The notes under the pieces were generated by a model, which saw nothing but the letters and a program-made list of their open reading frames with translations, did not search any database and was not told where the DNA came from. Source: Burkholderiales bacterium (GTDB lineage Bacteria; Pseudomonadota; Gammaproteobacteria; Burkholderiales; Usitatibacteraceae). From it: DNA of 64,000 nt. A program made the translations under genes and the position numbers. This document shows positions 21,303 to 29,471 of the stretch, in pieces (position 1 is the first letter of the stretch; each line of letters opens with the position of its first letter). Where the stretch lies: NCBI GenBank assembly GCA_019634955.1, contig JAHCAK010000001.1:1-64000 (forward strand), read 5' to 3'.

Positions 21303-22934
21303 ATGGGCACCCGGCACATCCTCTACCTCACCAACGAGAACCTCGTGAGCCTCACGGGCCGCGGGGGGAGGATCGCCGGGCGGAAGGTGTTCCCCGTCTC
21401 CGGCGCAGGCCAGGAGGCCTTCGAAGCGCACCTCGCGGGCCTCAGGCGCGTGCCGACGCACATCCTCACGGATCTCGCCGAGGAGGACTTCCGGGTCGAC
21501 ACCATCCCCCACCTGGGCGGCCGCGACCGGGAGGCGGTCCTCTCGCGCAAGCTCTCCCAGATCTTCCGCAACACCGCCTACCGTCACGCGATCGCACAGG
21601 GCCGCGAGGCCGACGGACGCCGCGACGACCGGGTGATCTACACGGCGATCACCAATGGCGAGGTCCTGCGCCCCTGGCTGGAGGTGCTGGAGCGCCTGGA
21701 AGTGCCGTTCGAGGGCATCCATTCCTCCGCGGTGTTCAGCGGCCGGCTGCTCGCGGAGCTGCAGCTCGTCTTCCCGCACGCGCTGCTGGTGACCTTCACG
21801 CCGGGAGACTCGCTGCGGCAGACCTACTTCCGCAACCAGGAGATCAAGTTCAGCCGCCTCACGCCCGTGGACCTCGAGGAGGGCCAGACGCTGGGCGACA
21901 TGGTGGCGGACGAGGTGGGGCGCACCTGGCAGTACCTCGACAGCCTGCGCAACTTCGGCCAGGCCGACAGCCTCGAGGTCTGCGTGCTGGTCCACGCCAA
22001 GGACCGCGCGGCGGTCGAGCCGGCGCTGCGCGACCACGACCAGATCCAGTACCGCCTGCTCGACATCGAGCAGGTCGCCACCAAGCTCGGGCTCAAGCCC
22101 CCGCCGCTCTCCTCGAGCGCCGAGGAAGTGCTGGCCCACATGTTCCTGCGCAAGCCCGGCGAGAACCACTTCGCCACGCCGGAGCAGCGGCGCTTCGCGG
22201 TCCTGAGGAACGCCCGCATCGGCATCGGCGCCGCCGCGGGCGCCATCCTTGCGGCCGGCCTTGCCTTCGGCGGCTGGAATCTCACCTTCGCGCTCCAGGG
22301 ACGCGAGGCCGACCTGCAGACGTCCCGGGGCATCCAGGCCGCGCAGCGCGAGTTGGACAATCTCGTGCGCTCGATGCCCTCCCAGGGCACCGGCGGCCAG
22401 ACGATGCGCGACACGGTGGCGTTCTACTCCTCGAGCCTGCGCGCGTATCCCACGGTGGCGTCGCTCCTCGTGCCGCTGTCGGCGGTGCTGGACCGGTATC
22501 CGGCGATCCGGCTTACCCAGGTCGCCTGGGAGGCCACCGACGACGAGAAGGCCACGCCGTCCCTCGTGCCGAGCCTTCCGCGCGAATCGCCGCCGCTGCG
22601 GACGCTCGCCAAGGGGCCCGAGGCGCCCGGGGCGCCGCCACGCCCGCCCGGCCAGCCGCAGGAAGGACCCTTCTCCTCGGGGCGCCATGCGGTGGCGTTG
22701 CTCGAGGGGATGGTGACGGTCGAGGGCATGGACTTCCGCGGCGCGCTGGCGCAGGTCGAGCGGCTGGCGGAGGAGATCGGCGCCATCCCGGGCTTCCGGG
22801 CAAGCGTGGTGGACAGCCCCCTCGACCTCGCGCCGAAGTTCGCGATCCAGGGCCGGCTCGCGGACAAGCAGCCGCCGACCAGCCAGGCGCGCTTCTCCAT
22901 CAAGGTCTCGCGCGCGACCGAGGTGGCGTCGTGA
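21303..22934 (+). CDS. mshI: MSHA biogenesis protein MshI-like (PilM-PilN fusion)
   Basis: The protein has 543 residues. The first 300 look like a degenerate cytoplasmic PilM/MshI actin-like module with little clear nucleotide-binding motif left. A single TM helix at about 304-326 (IGIGAAAGAILAAGLAFGG) is followed by a 215-residue periplasmic part with coiled-coil start, like PilN. It therefore seems to fuse functions split between pilM and pilN in classical type IV pili. It starts 3 nt after mshG and overlaps mshJ by 4 nt. Family assignment rests largely on position and architecture. Confidence 0.75.
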   Translation: MGTRHILYLTNENLVSLTGRGGRIAGRKVFPVSGAGQEAFEAHLAGLRRVPTHILTDLAEEDFRVDTIPHLGGRDREAVLSRKLSQIFRNTAYRHAIAQGREADGRRDDRVIYTAITNGEVLRPWLEVLERLEVPFEGIHSSAVFSGRLLAELQLVFPHALLVTFTPGDSLRQTYFRNQEIKFSRLTPVDLEEGQTLGDMVADEVGRTWQYLDSLRNFGQADSLEVCVLVHAKDRAAVEPALRDHDQIQYRLLDIEQVATKLGLKPPPLSSSAEEVLAHMFLRKPGENHFATPEQRRFAVLRNARIGIGAAAGAILAAGLAFGGWNLTFALQGREADLQTSRGIQAAQRELDNLVRSMPSQGTGGQTMRDTVAFYSSSLRAYPTVASLLVPLSAVLDRYPAIRLTQVAWEATDDEKATPSLVPSLPRESPPLRTLAKGPEAPGAPPRPPGQPQEGPFSSGRHAVALLEGMVTVEGMDFRGALAQVERLAEEIGAIPGFRASVVDSPLDLAPKFAIQGRLADKQPPTSQARFSIKVSRATEVAS

Positions 22935-23551
22935 GCATCGTGTTCACCAAGGAAGGCTTCCGCCGCCTGCTGCCCGCCTGGGCGATCCTGGGCGTGTCGG
23001 TCACCGCCGCGGTGGCCATCGCCTGGGGCAGCCACGCCTACCTGCAGAAGGAGAATCGCGACGGCATGGTTTCGAAGCGCCAGCTCGCCGAAGCCCAGGC
23101 CCGCGTGGCGGCGGCAAGGCGTGAGCGCGACGACCTCCAGGCATCGTCCACCCTGTTCGATGATCTCGTGAAACGGGGCATCCTCAACGAGGAAAGCCGC
23201 ATCGACCTCGTGGAGCGCCTGGACCGGCTGAAGTCCCGCCACCGGCTCATCAGCCTCGACTACGAAATCCAGCCGCAACGCGCCCTGCCGCTGGCGGGGG
23301 GGCGCACGTTCAATGCGATCGACATCCTCGGCAGCCGCGTGAAGATCCGCGCGCAGGCGCTGCACGAGGGCGACGCGCTCGCCTTCCTGGAGGATCTCGC
23401 GATGCCGCCGCGCGGCTTCAACCCGATCAACCGCTGCACGCTGCGGCGCGTCGAGTCGGGCGCGATCTCCGCCACGGCGCCACGGGTCGAGGCGGACTGC
23501 ACGCTGGATTGGGTCTCCCTCAAGGACAAGCGAGGCAACCGTGCGGGCTAG
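22931..23551 (+). CDS. mshJ: MSHA biogenesis protein MshJ-like (PilO family)
   Basis: This is a 206-residue bitopic inner membrane protein. It has a short cytoplasmic N-terminus, a TM helix at about 13-35 (LPAWAILGVSVTAAVAIAWG), a coiled coil (about 55-90) and a ferredoxin-like periplasmic domain, the PilO/GspM arrangement. The GTG start overlaps the previous stop (GTGA). The call depends on architecture and the I-J-K gene order. Confidence 0.75.
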   Translation: MSIVFTKEGFRRLLPAWAILGVSVTAAVAIAWGSHAYLQKENRDGMVSKRQLAEAQARVAAARRERDDLQASSTLFDDLVKRGILNEESRIDLVERLDRLKSRHRLISLDYEIQPQRALPLAGGRTFNAIDILGSRVKIRAQALHEGDALAFLEDLAMPPRGFNPINRCTLRRVESGAISATAPRVEADCTLDWVSLKDKRGNRAG

Positions 23552-24005
23552 CCTGGCGATTCTCCTCCTGGCTGCTGCGATGGGCGCCCATGCCCAGCAG
23601 CTCGGCACGCTGTTCCACTCCCCCGCGGAACGCGAGGCGCTCGACAAGCTGCGCCGCGGCGACGTGCCCGGCAAGGCCGTCGAGGCCATCCCGCTGCCCG
23701 ACCCCGTCGTGACCGGGTTCGTGAAGCGCAGCGACGGCAAGAGCACGGTGTTCATCGACAAGCGCCCGTACCCGGCGCGCGACCCGCGCGTGCAGGGCGT
23801 GCTGGACCCGCGGATCGTGGAGCGGTACGAGCCGGTTCCGCTGCCGCCGGCGCCGGAGCCCACTGCCCCCGCCCAGCCTGATGCAGCCAAGGTGGACGCG
23901 GAGAAGTCGCCAGCGACGAAGGGGGAGAGCGTCGTCCCGCCAGCGATCAAGCTCCCGCCAGGGACGGCGACGCCCAGCTCGTCACGGAACGGCAAGGAAG
24001 GCTGA
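23541..24005 (+). CDS. mshK: MSHA biogenesis protein MshK-like (PilP/GspC-like)
   Basis: This exported protein of 154 residues has a signal peptide (MRASLAILLLAAAMGAHA, cleavage after AHA). A short domain has DPVVTGFVKRSDGKSTVFID and a Pro-rich tail of about 50 residues. Small size, the VTGFVKRSDG strand pattern, and position after mshJ match MshK, which may connect the platform to the secretin. The GTG start at 23541 overlaps mshJ by 11 nt. The sequence alone is not diagnostic. Confidence 0.68.
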   Translation: MRASLAILLLAAAMGAHAQQLGTLFHSPAEREALDKLRRGDVPGKAVEAIPLPDPVVTGFVKRSDGKSTVFIDKRPYPARDPRVQGVLDPRIVERYEPVPLPPAPEPTAPAQPDAAKVDAEKSPATKGESVVPPAIKLPPGTATPSSSRNGKEG

Positions 24006-24010
24006 CTGCC

Positions 24011-24934
24011 GTGCGGCGGCCCATGGCGATGCCTCGCAGTGCCCGCCCGGAGGGCTTCACGCTCGTCGAGATCGCGGTCGTCATCGTCGTTCTTTCGCTC
24101 CTGCTCGCGATGATCGCGGGGATCGCGACGGCGCTGCTCGGGCAGCAGCGGCGTGAAGCGACTCGGCAGCGGCTGACAGGCGTGGAGACGGCGCTCGCGC
24201 TATTCGTCTCTCAGAACCGCCGGCTGCCTTGCCCTGCAGACGGTCGCATCGCGAGCACCGCGGCCGGTGCCGGCGACGAAGCGAGGAATGCCGGCACCGG
24301 CGCTTGCCAAATCGGCGGCGCGGCGAACGTGCAGACGCACGGCGTCGTGCCGTGGCGCACGTTGGGACTCGCGGAGCAGGACGCCACGGATGGCTGGGGA
24401 AATCGCCTCACTTATCGCGTCGCGCCCGAGCTAACGCTGGCTGGCGCAATGGATTACACGGCATGTGATCCAGGTGCGTCGGTGACAGGCGGAACACCGA
24501 GCGCATGCGCCTCGCCCTGCCCCTCGGGGACCTGGCCTGCCGGCTGCACGCACCCGACCGACGTCACCCGAACGAAGGGCCTCAAGGTGAGGACCAACAA
24601 CGCGGTCGTCACTCTCGTGATGGACTCCGGAGCCCCTGTATCGACCGGTGCCGCCTATGTGGTAATCAGCCACGGCGAGAACGGCGTAGGTGGTTACGGC
24701 AACTCCGGCCTTCTCCAGTCTGGCAGCACTCCGTCGGGCACGCTGGAGGCTGCCAACAATCACGCCAATGTCGCATTCGCTCACGCGACTTCGGCGGCAA
24801 TGACCAACGCCTCGGCGTTCGTCGACGACTTTCCGTCATACAACGCGGACGCGAGCCACTTCGACGACTTCGTGTTGCGTCCCTCGATCCTCGCCGTCGC
24901 GACCAAGGCGCAGCTCGGCCCACGCGCTCACTAG
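24011..24934 (+). CDS. Minor pilin 1, LPCP/FDD family, canonical type III N-terminus
   Basis: This prepilin-like protein has 307 residues. The signal ends PEG with cleavage before FTLVEIAVVIVVLSLLL, Glu at +5 present. The ectodomain has motifs shared with the next three genes: RLPCPADG (71-78), VPWRTLGL (113-120), DGWGNRLTYRV (127-137), VISHGENG and a C-terminal HFDDFVL. GTG 24011 has AAGGAAG upstream; ATG 24023 is an alternative. By eye its codon use is more relaxed at third positions than that of mshE or mshG. Probably part of a priming or tip complex. Confidence 0.8.
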   Translation: MRRPMAMPRSARPEGFTLVEIAVVIVVLSLLLAMIAGIATALLGQQRREATRQRLTGVETALALFVSQNRRLPCPADGRIASTAAGAGDEARNAGTGACQIGGAANVQTHGVVPWRTLGLAEQDATDGWGNRLTYRVAPELTLAGAMDYTACDPGASVTGGTPSACASPCPSGTWPAGCTHPTDVTRTKGLKVRTNNAVVTLVMDSGAPVSTGAAYVVISHGENGVGGYGNSGLLQSGSTPSGTLEAANNHANVAFAHATSAAMTNASAFVDDFPSYNADASHFDDFVLRPSILAVATKAQLGPRAH

Positions 24935-24943
24935 GGCTCCTCG

Positions 24944-26977
24944 ATGCGCCGACGCTCCGAGCAAGGCCTGGCAGCCGCGGCGATCGTGGTGATCCTCATC
25001 GTGGTGGCCGTGGCGCTCGTGCTCGGACGCCGCTTCGTGACCGTCGAGGAGTTCCTCGACCAGCACGCCGCCACGGAGGCGAACCTGCAACGGGTCTCGG
25101 ACGCGCTCGTTTCGTTCGCCTCGCAGAACCAGCGACTGCCTTGCCCCGCCTCGGGAACGGCGGACACGGGCCTCGAGGACCCACCGGGTCCGACCGCCAC
25201 CTGCAACTCGCCCGACGGGGTCGTGCCCTGGGCCGCGCTCGCGCTCCGTCGCGACCACGCGCTCGACGGTTGGGGGCGCAGGATCTCCTACCGGGTGTTC
25301 TCCGGGCCGGTCGGGTTCACGCAGGACCGCGGCGTGAACATGACCAACTGCAACACCTCGCTGGGATTCCCGCTCGACATGGCGCTCGACCCCGGGGGGC
25401 TCTGCAAGACGGGCGCACCCCCGCCCAACATGCCGATGCAGTTCCTCGGGGCGCGGGGAAACATGCTTGTCGTCGAGGACACGGGGACGACGCGTAGCGG
25501 CAATGCGTTCGTGCTGGTAAGCCACGGAAGGACGGGAAACGGCGCGTTCCAGGCCGAGGGCGCCGCGGGCAGGACAGTGCTGCCCGCCAACGCTGGCCGC
25601 GAGTACACGAACACGCAGGCGACCGGCACCGCCTGGATCCTGCCACGCAGCGACCCGGCAACGCCTGCCTCCGACCCCACGCACTTCGATGACGTCGTGT
25701 CCTACATGACCGCGGCGGATCTCGTGGCGAAGGCCAAGCTTGCCAGCCGATCCTGGGCCGAGCTCAACATCCCGCTCTCCGCCGTGTTCTCCCTGCCGAA
25801 CGTGTCCGCGGCCGCGCCGGGCCGTTCGGGCGAGAACACCAACCAGGCGTTCCTCGGCATGGGCGGATTCCTCATCCTGGGAACCGACTCCACCTTCGCG
25901 ATGAGGAACATCGGCATCCGGACCGAGGACGGCATCTCGGGCATCGGCGTGATCGGCGGCGGCTCGTCCGCGGGCGACCTCAACTCCGCGCTCGGCGAGC
26001 GCCTGTTCTTCCTGCTGGGCAGCGGGAGCGAGTTCCACAAGATGGACATCGCCCTCAACCGTTTCCGCGTCGTCGACCTCTTCCCGATACGGCTCGAGGA
26101 GCGAGCGGAAGTGACGTTCTGGAGAGGCGGTGACCTGCTGCAGACCGCGACGGTCACGAGCTGGGTCGAGCCGATCCAGCCCGCACGCTGCCTGTTCAGC
26201 CTCGTCTCGCCCGGCGTCTTCGACCGCGTGGACATCCGGCCGATCCCGCGCACGGGGGACGGCGGCCAGACTACCTTCACCGTGGCCGAGGTGAAGGCGT
26301 GCACGGAGGCCACCGCGAGCTGCACAGTGGGTCTCGCGGGGGCCCTGGACTGCCCTGCCCGGCCACCAAGCGCCGCTTCCGGAGCGGCGGACGCCATCAC
26401 GGCCACGACGGCGACGGTAAGGGGCCACGCGAGCGACAACGGTGCCGCGACAACCGTTTCCTTCGACCACGGGACGTCCTGCGCGTATCCGTCGAACACC
26501 GCGGCCTCGCCGGGGAGCCTGTCGGCCGGCGCAGGCAAGAGGGCCGTCACCGCGTCGCTCTCGGGTCTCGCGTGCAACACCACCTACTACTTCCGCACGA
26601 AGGCTGTCAGCGCCGGTGGGGTCACGACCGGCAACGACGCCATGTTCACCACGGGCGCGTGCGCCTTTCCGATGCCGATCGTCGCCACGGGATCGGCTTC
26701 GGCCATCACCCAGACCAGTGTCGTGCTTCACGCGACGGTCAACGCCAACGGGGCCGACTCGACCGTGACCTTCGACGCGGGATCGTCAAACTGCTACGGA
26801 TCGAGCATCCCCGCAACGCCCGGCACCGTCGGCGCCACTGCGGGCACCACCTCGGTATCCGCGGCCGTATCCGGCCTTTCGTGTGGCTCGCGCTACCACT
26901 TCCGCGTGCGCGCCGTGAGCGCGGCCGGGACCACCACCGGCAGCGACGTCGGCTTCACCACCGCCGCCTGCCCTTGA
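24944..26977 (+). CDS. Minor pilin 2, LPCP/FDD family with adhesin-like C-terminus
   Basis: This unusually large 677-residue pilin-like protein starts EQGLAAAAIVVILIVV after a short basic stretch, so it has the hydrophobic helix but no Glu at +5, as in GspK/PilX-type pilins. The LPCP domain follows (RLPCPASG 64-71, VPWAALAL 94-101, DGWGRRISYRV 108-118, HFDDVVS near 247). Then comes a roughly 200-residue beta-rich region of unknown family. The end is two fibronectin-III-like repeats (about 470-575 and 576-677) with YYFRTKAVSAGG and YHFRVRAVSAAG. A tip adhesin role is inferred. Confidence 0.75.
   Translation: MRRRSEQGLAAAAIVVILIVVAVALVLGRRFVTVEEFLDQHAATEANLQRVSDALVSFASQNQRLPCPASGTADTGLEDPPGPTATCNSPDGVVPWAALALRRDHALDGWGRRISYRVFSGPVGFTQDRGVNMTNCNTSLGFPLDMALDPGGLCKTGAPPPNMPMQFLGARGNMLVVEDTGTTRSGNAFVLVSHGRTGNGAFQAEGAAGRTVLPANAGREYTNTQATGTAWILPRSDPATPASDPTHFDDVVSYMTAADLVAKAKLASRSWAELNIPLSAVFSLPNVSAAAPGRSGENTNQAFLGMGGFLILGTDSTFAMRNIGIRTEDGISGIGVIGGGSSAGDLNSALGERLFFLLGSGSEFHKMDIALNRFRVVDLFPIRLEERAEVTFWRGGDLLQTATVTSWVEPIQPARCLFSLVSPGVFDRVDIRPIPRTGDGGQTTFTVAEVKACTEATASCTVGLAGALDCPARPPSAASGAADAITATTATVRGHASDNGAATTVSFDHGTSCAYPSNTAASPGSLSAGAGKRAVTASLSGLACNTTYYFRTKAVSAGGVTTGNDAMFTTGACAFPMPIVATGSASAITQTSVVLHATVNANGADSTVTFDAGSSNCYGSSIPATPGTVGATAGTTSVSAAVSGLSCGSRYHFRVRAVSAAGTTTGSDVGFTTAACP
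26351..26974 (+). repeat. Two fibronectin-III-like protein repeats encoded in tandem
   Basis: Codons 470-575 and 576-677 of minor pilin 2 encode two homologous modules of about 100 residues. Each has an ITATTATV/ITQTSVVL strand, a C..Y...A.PG.. segment, SGLAC/SGLSC, and a closing AVSAGGVTTG/AVSAAGTTTG. Both carry internal Cys pairs. The DNA copies have diverged, so this is an old duplication. Confidence 0.7.
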
Positions 26978-27102
26978 TCGGCCGCGCCCCCGCGGGCCGC
27001 CGTCAAGCTTTTCCCCACCAAATCACCGGCGATTTCAAGCGCGACCCGCCCCTGCTCGGCAGGTAGAACTCCGGCAACGCATCCGTTGCCCGGAGTCCCG
27101 CC
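26978..27102 (+). other. Intergenic spacer between minor pilins 2 and 3
   Basis: This 125-bp gap is the longest within the pilin cluster. A GC-rich imperfect hairpin (26980-26998) is followed only at 27009 by four T residues, too far for a clear terminator. The downstream part holds the start-proximal hairpin described separately. No convincing -35/-10 pair is seen. Confidence 0.5.
27069..27095 (+). promoter_or_regulatory. Start-proximal hairpin sequestering the ribosome binding site of minor pilin 3
   Basis: CTCCGGCAACG (27069-27079) pairs with CGTTGCCCGGAG (27084-27095) with a 4-nt loop and one bulged C. The GGAG at 27092-27095, 7 nt before the ATG at 27103, is the only Shine-Dalgarno candidate and lies wholly inside the stem. 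That arrangement would limit translation of minor pilin 3 unless opened. Confidence 0.5.
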
Positions 27103-28677
27103 ATGCCCCTCCCGACCCGCGAGCGAGGCGCCGCCCTCGCCGCCATCGCCGCCCTTCTCGCCATCGTCATGGTGGCCTCCCTCACGGCCGCCGTCGCCCG
27201 CAGCGCCACGGGGCCGAGGCGCGCCGCCGTGAGCGACCAGGCGCTCGCGACCGCACGCGAGGCCCTCATCGCCCACGCCGCCGCGCGTCCCCAGGACGAG
27301 GTCGTCGGCCCGGGCTACCTTCCCTGCCCCGACCTCGACGACGACGGCTGGGCCGAGCCGACCTGCGGGTCGCTCACGGGCGAAACGGGCCAGTGGCAGC
27401 GCCTCGGGCGGCTGCCGTGGAAGACACTGGGGCTGCCCGACCTGCGCGACGCGTTCGGGGAGCGCCTCTGGTACGCGGTCTCGAGCAAGCACAAGGGCCT
27501 GCTCAACTGCCAGGCTAGCCCCGCCTGCCTCGACATGGGCCCCGAGTCGGCCATCGGCACGATCACCGTGCGCGACCCCGCCGGCGCCGTGATCCACGAC
27601 GGCACGATGGCCGGCCCCTACGAGCCCGGCAAGGGGGGCGCCGTGGCCGTCGTCATTGCGCCGGGCCCGCCGCTTTCGCGCTGGTCGGGCGCCGGCCACG
27701 CCGCGCAGGACCAGGTGCGAGGCTGCGAAGGCGGCCGATGCAACGCTGCCGGCCACTGCCTCACCGAGCCGCCCACGCTCACCCCGAAGTGCAACCCGCT
27801 CAACTACCTCGACCGCGCGCCGGGCCCCGCCTATTCCGACGAGGACAACGCCACCTTCGTCGACCGCAACGACGCGGCCGGCCGCGCCGCCAATCGCGAC
27901 GGGTTCATCCTCGGCCCGGTCCGCGACCGCGACGGCAGCCTGTGGGTCAACGACCGCGTCGTCCCCGTCTCCTACGACGACCTGATGCCGCGCGTGATGC
28001 GCCGCGTGGCCGAGGAGGTCGCCGCGTGCCTTCGTGGCTATGCGGCGCAACCGGCCAACGGCGGTCGCCTGCCCTGGGCCGCGCCGCTGTGCCGAAGCCG
28101 CGATCCCGATCCCGCGCTGCGCTGGGCCGACGGCTCCGGCACGCTTTTCGGCCGCGTGCCGGATACGCCGTTCTCTGCTGCCGGCCGGGACAGCGGCGCG
28201 GCGATGCACCCCCGATGGAGTCCCGGATGCCACATCGCCGACGCGTACGGGAACACCTCGAGCGCCACGCGATTCACCTGGTGGAGCGCCTGGAAGCGCC
28301 ACGTCTTCTACTCGGTCTCGGCGGCGAGCCGGCCGGCCGCCGGCCCGGCGACGAATTGCGACTCGCTCTCGTGCCTCCTCGTGTCGGGCGAAGCCGGCGT
28401 GGCCGCGCCCGCCGGGCATCGCTTCGCCGTCCTCGTGGCCGGGCCGCCGCTCCTGTTCGACTCGTGGCGCCAGTCGCGGGCCGCGCTCGCCGACACCGAT
28501 GCGCGCCACTGGCTGGAGGGCCCCAATGCGGAGCTGCGCCGGCTCAACGCGAACCCGCCCGCGCCGGAGTGCCCGGCCGATCTCTCCTATCCGCCCGGGC
28601 CCGGCACCGCGACCGCCAATCGCCTCGCCACACTCGCCTCGCGCGAGCGCAACGATGCCGTGGTCACCGGCCGCTAG
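27103..28677 (+). CDS. Minor pilin 3, LPCP family, GspK/PilX-like N-terminus
   Basis: The protein has 524 residues. The N-terminus RERGAALAAIAALLAIVMVAS is a pilin-type helix after a basic segment, with Gly at the cleavage position and no Glu at +5. The ectodomain has YLPCPDLDDDG (72-82), LPWKTLGL (104-111) and ERLWYAV (120-126), the same set as its neighbours but without a clear FDD end. A long Cys-containing region follows. Size suggests a GspK-like tip component. The start has a sequestered Shine-Dalgarno. Confidence 0.75.
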   Translation: MPLPTRERGAALAAIAALLAIVMVASLTAAVARSATGPRRAAVSDQALATAREALIAHAAARPQDEVVGPGYLPCPDLDDDGWAEPTCGSLTGETGQWQRLGRLPWKTLGLPDLRDAFGERLWYAVSSKHKGLLNCQASPACLDMGPESAIGTITVRDPAGAVIHDGTMAGPYEPGKGGAVAVVIAPGPPLSRWSGAGHAAQDQVRGCEGGRCNAAGHCLTEPPTLTPKCNPLNYLDRAPGPAYSDEDNATFVDRNDAAGRAANRDGFILGPVRDRDGSLWVNDRVVPVSYDDLMPRVMRRVAEEVAACLRGYAAQPANGGRLPWAAPLCRSRDPDPALRWADGSGTLFGRVPDTPFSAAGRDSGAAMHPRWSPGCHIADAYGNTSSATRFTWWSAWKRHVFYSVSAASRPAAGPATNCDSLSCLLVSGEAGVAAPAGHRFAVLVAGPPLLFDSWRQSRAALADTDARHWLEGPNAELRRLNANPPAPECPADLSYPPGPGTATANRLATLASRERNDAVVTGR

Positions 28678-28685
28678 GGTCGCCC

Positions 28686-29462
28686 ATGCCTCCCGGGAAG
28701 CCGCGCGCGGCCGCCTTCACGCTCCTCGAGGTGATGGTGGTGATGCTGATCCTCACCCTGCTCCTCATGGGGCTGTCCGTGCCGCTCGCCGCGCAGGTCT
28801 CGATGCGCCGCCACGAGGAAACGCGGCGCCTGCTCGACGAGGCGCGCGAGGCCGTGCTCGGCTTCGCGGCGCTGCACGGCCGGCTGCCCTGCCCCGCCAC
28901 GGCGGCGAGCCGCGGCGAGGAGAGCTTCGCGGTCGGTGGCAGCGCCCTCGATGGCCATTGCGCGGCCTTCCACGACGGCTTCCTGCCCGCCGCGGCGCTG
29001 GGGCTTTCGCCGCTCGACGACCAGGGCTTCGCGCGGGACGGCTGGGGCGCCCTGGCCAACCGCCTGCGATACGCCGTGTTCGGCGATGGCCGGGTCATCG
29101 GCGGCGTGGCGAACCCCCTCACGCGCGCGGGAGGAATGCAGCAGGCGTCGCTCGCCGCGCTGGGCGATGCGTCAGGCTACCTCGTGGTCTGCAACTCGGG
29201 CGCCGCCGCCAGCGCATCGGGATGCGGGCCTGCGGCGAACCAGCTCACGCGCCGCGCGGCCTTCGTCCTGCTCTCCCTCGGGCCCAACGCTCCGACCCAG
29301 CCGCCCGCCGGTGCGGACGAGCGCCGCAACGTCGACGGCGACGGCGTCTTCGTTTCGCGGGACGCCGCCATCGGGCCGGGAAACGAGTTCGACGACCTCG
29401 TCGCCTGGGTGCCCGTGAACGTGCTGGCGGGGCGGCTCATCGCCGCCGGGAGGCTGCCGTGA
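28686..29462 (+). CDS. Minor pilin 4, LPCP/FDD family, atypical Ala at cleavage site
   Basis: This prepilin has 258 residues, starting MPPGKPRAAA with FTLLEVMVVMLILTLLLMG after it. Glu +5 is present, but the residue before the cleavage point is Ala instead of the usual Gly. Shared motifs are GRLPCPAT (65-72), LPAAALGL (100-107), DGWGALANRLRYAV (118-131), LLSLGPN and EFDDLVAWVP near the end. The ATG at 28686 lies 8 nt after minor pilin 3, and the longer upstream frame is a shadow. It ends 9 nt from the convergent kinase gene. Confidence 0.8.
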   Translation: MPPGKPRAAAFTLLEVMVVMLILTLLLMGLSVPLAAQVSMRRHEETRRLLDEAREAVLGFAALHGRLPCPATAASRGEESFAVGGSALDGHCAAFHDGFLPAAALGLSPLDDQGFARDGWGALANRLRYAVFGDGRVIGGVANPLTRAGGMQQASLAALGDASGYLVVCNSGAAASASGCGPAANQLTRRAAFVLLSLGPNAPTQPPAGADERRNVDGDGVFVSRDAAIGPGNEFDDLVAWVPVNVLAGRLIAAGRLP

Positions 29463-29471
29463 CTTCCCCCG

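Noticed and set aside
20549-22930. Long plus-strand frame running from mshG to mshJ
   Set aside because: Only the last 206 codons (from 22931) encode a real protein; the rest is an Arg/Pro-rich shadow of mshG and mshI.
15180-24005. A general type II secretion system (gsp)
   Set aside because: The set of MshM, MshN, MshL with an STN domain, a PilM-PilN fusion and a separate MshA-like pilin fits the MSHA pilus family better; no gspC, gspG or gspL pattern is present.
24836-26731. 631-codon antisense frame opposite the pilins
   Set aside because: Composition is typical of a GC shadow and there is no start signal; the sense strand encodes clear pilin-like proteins.
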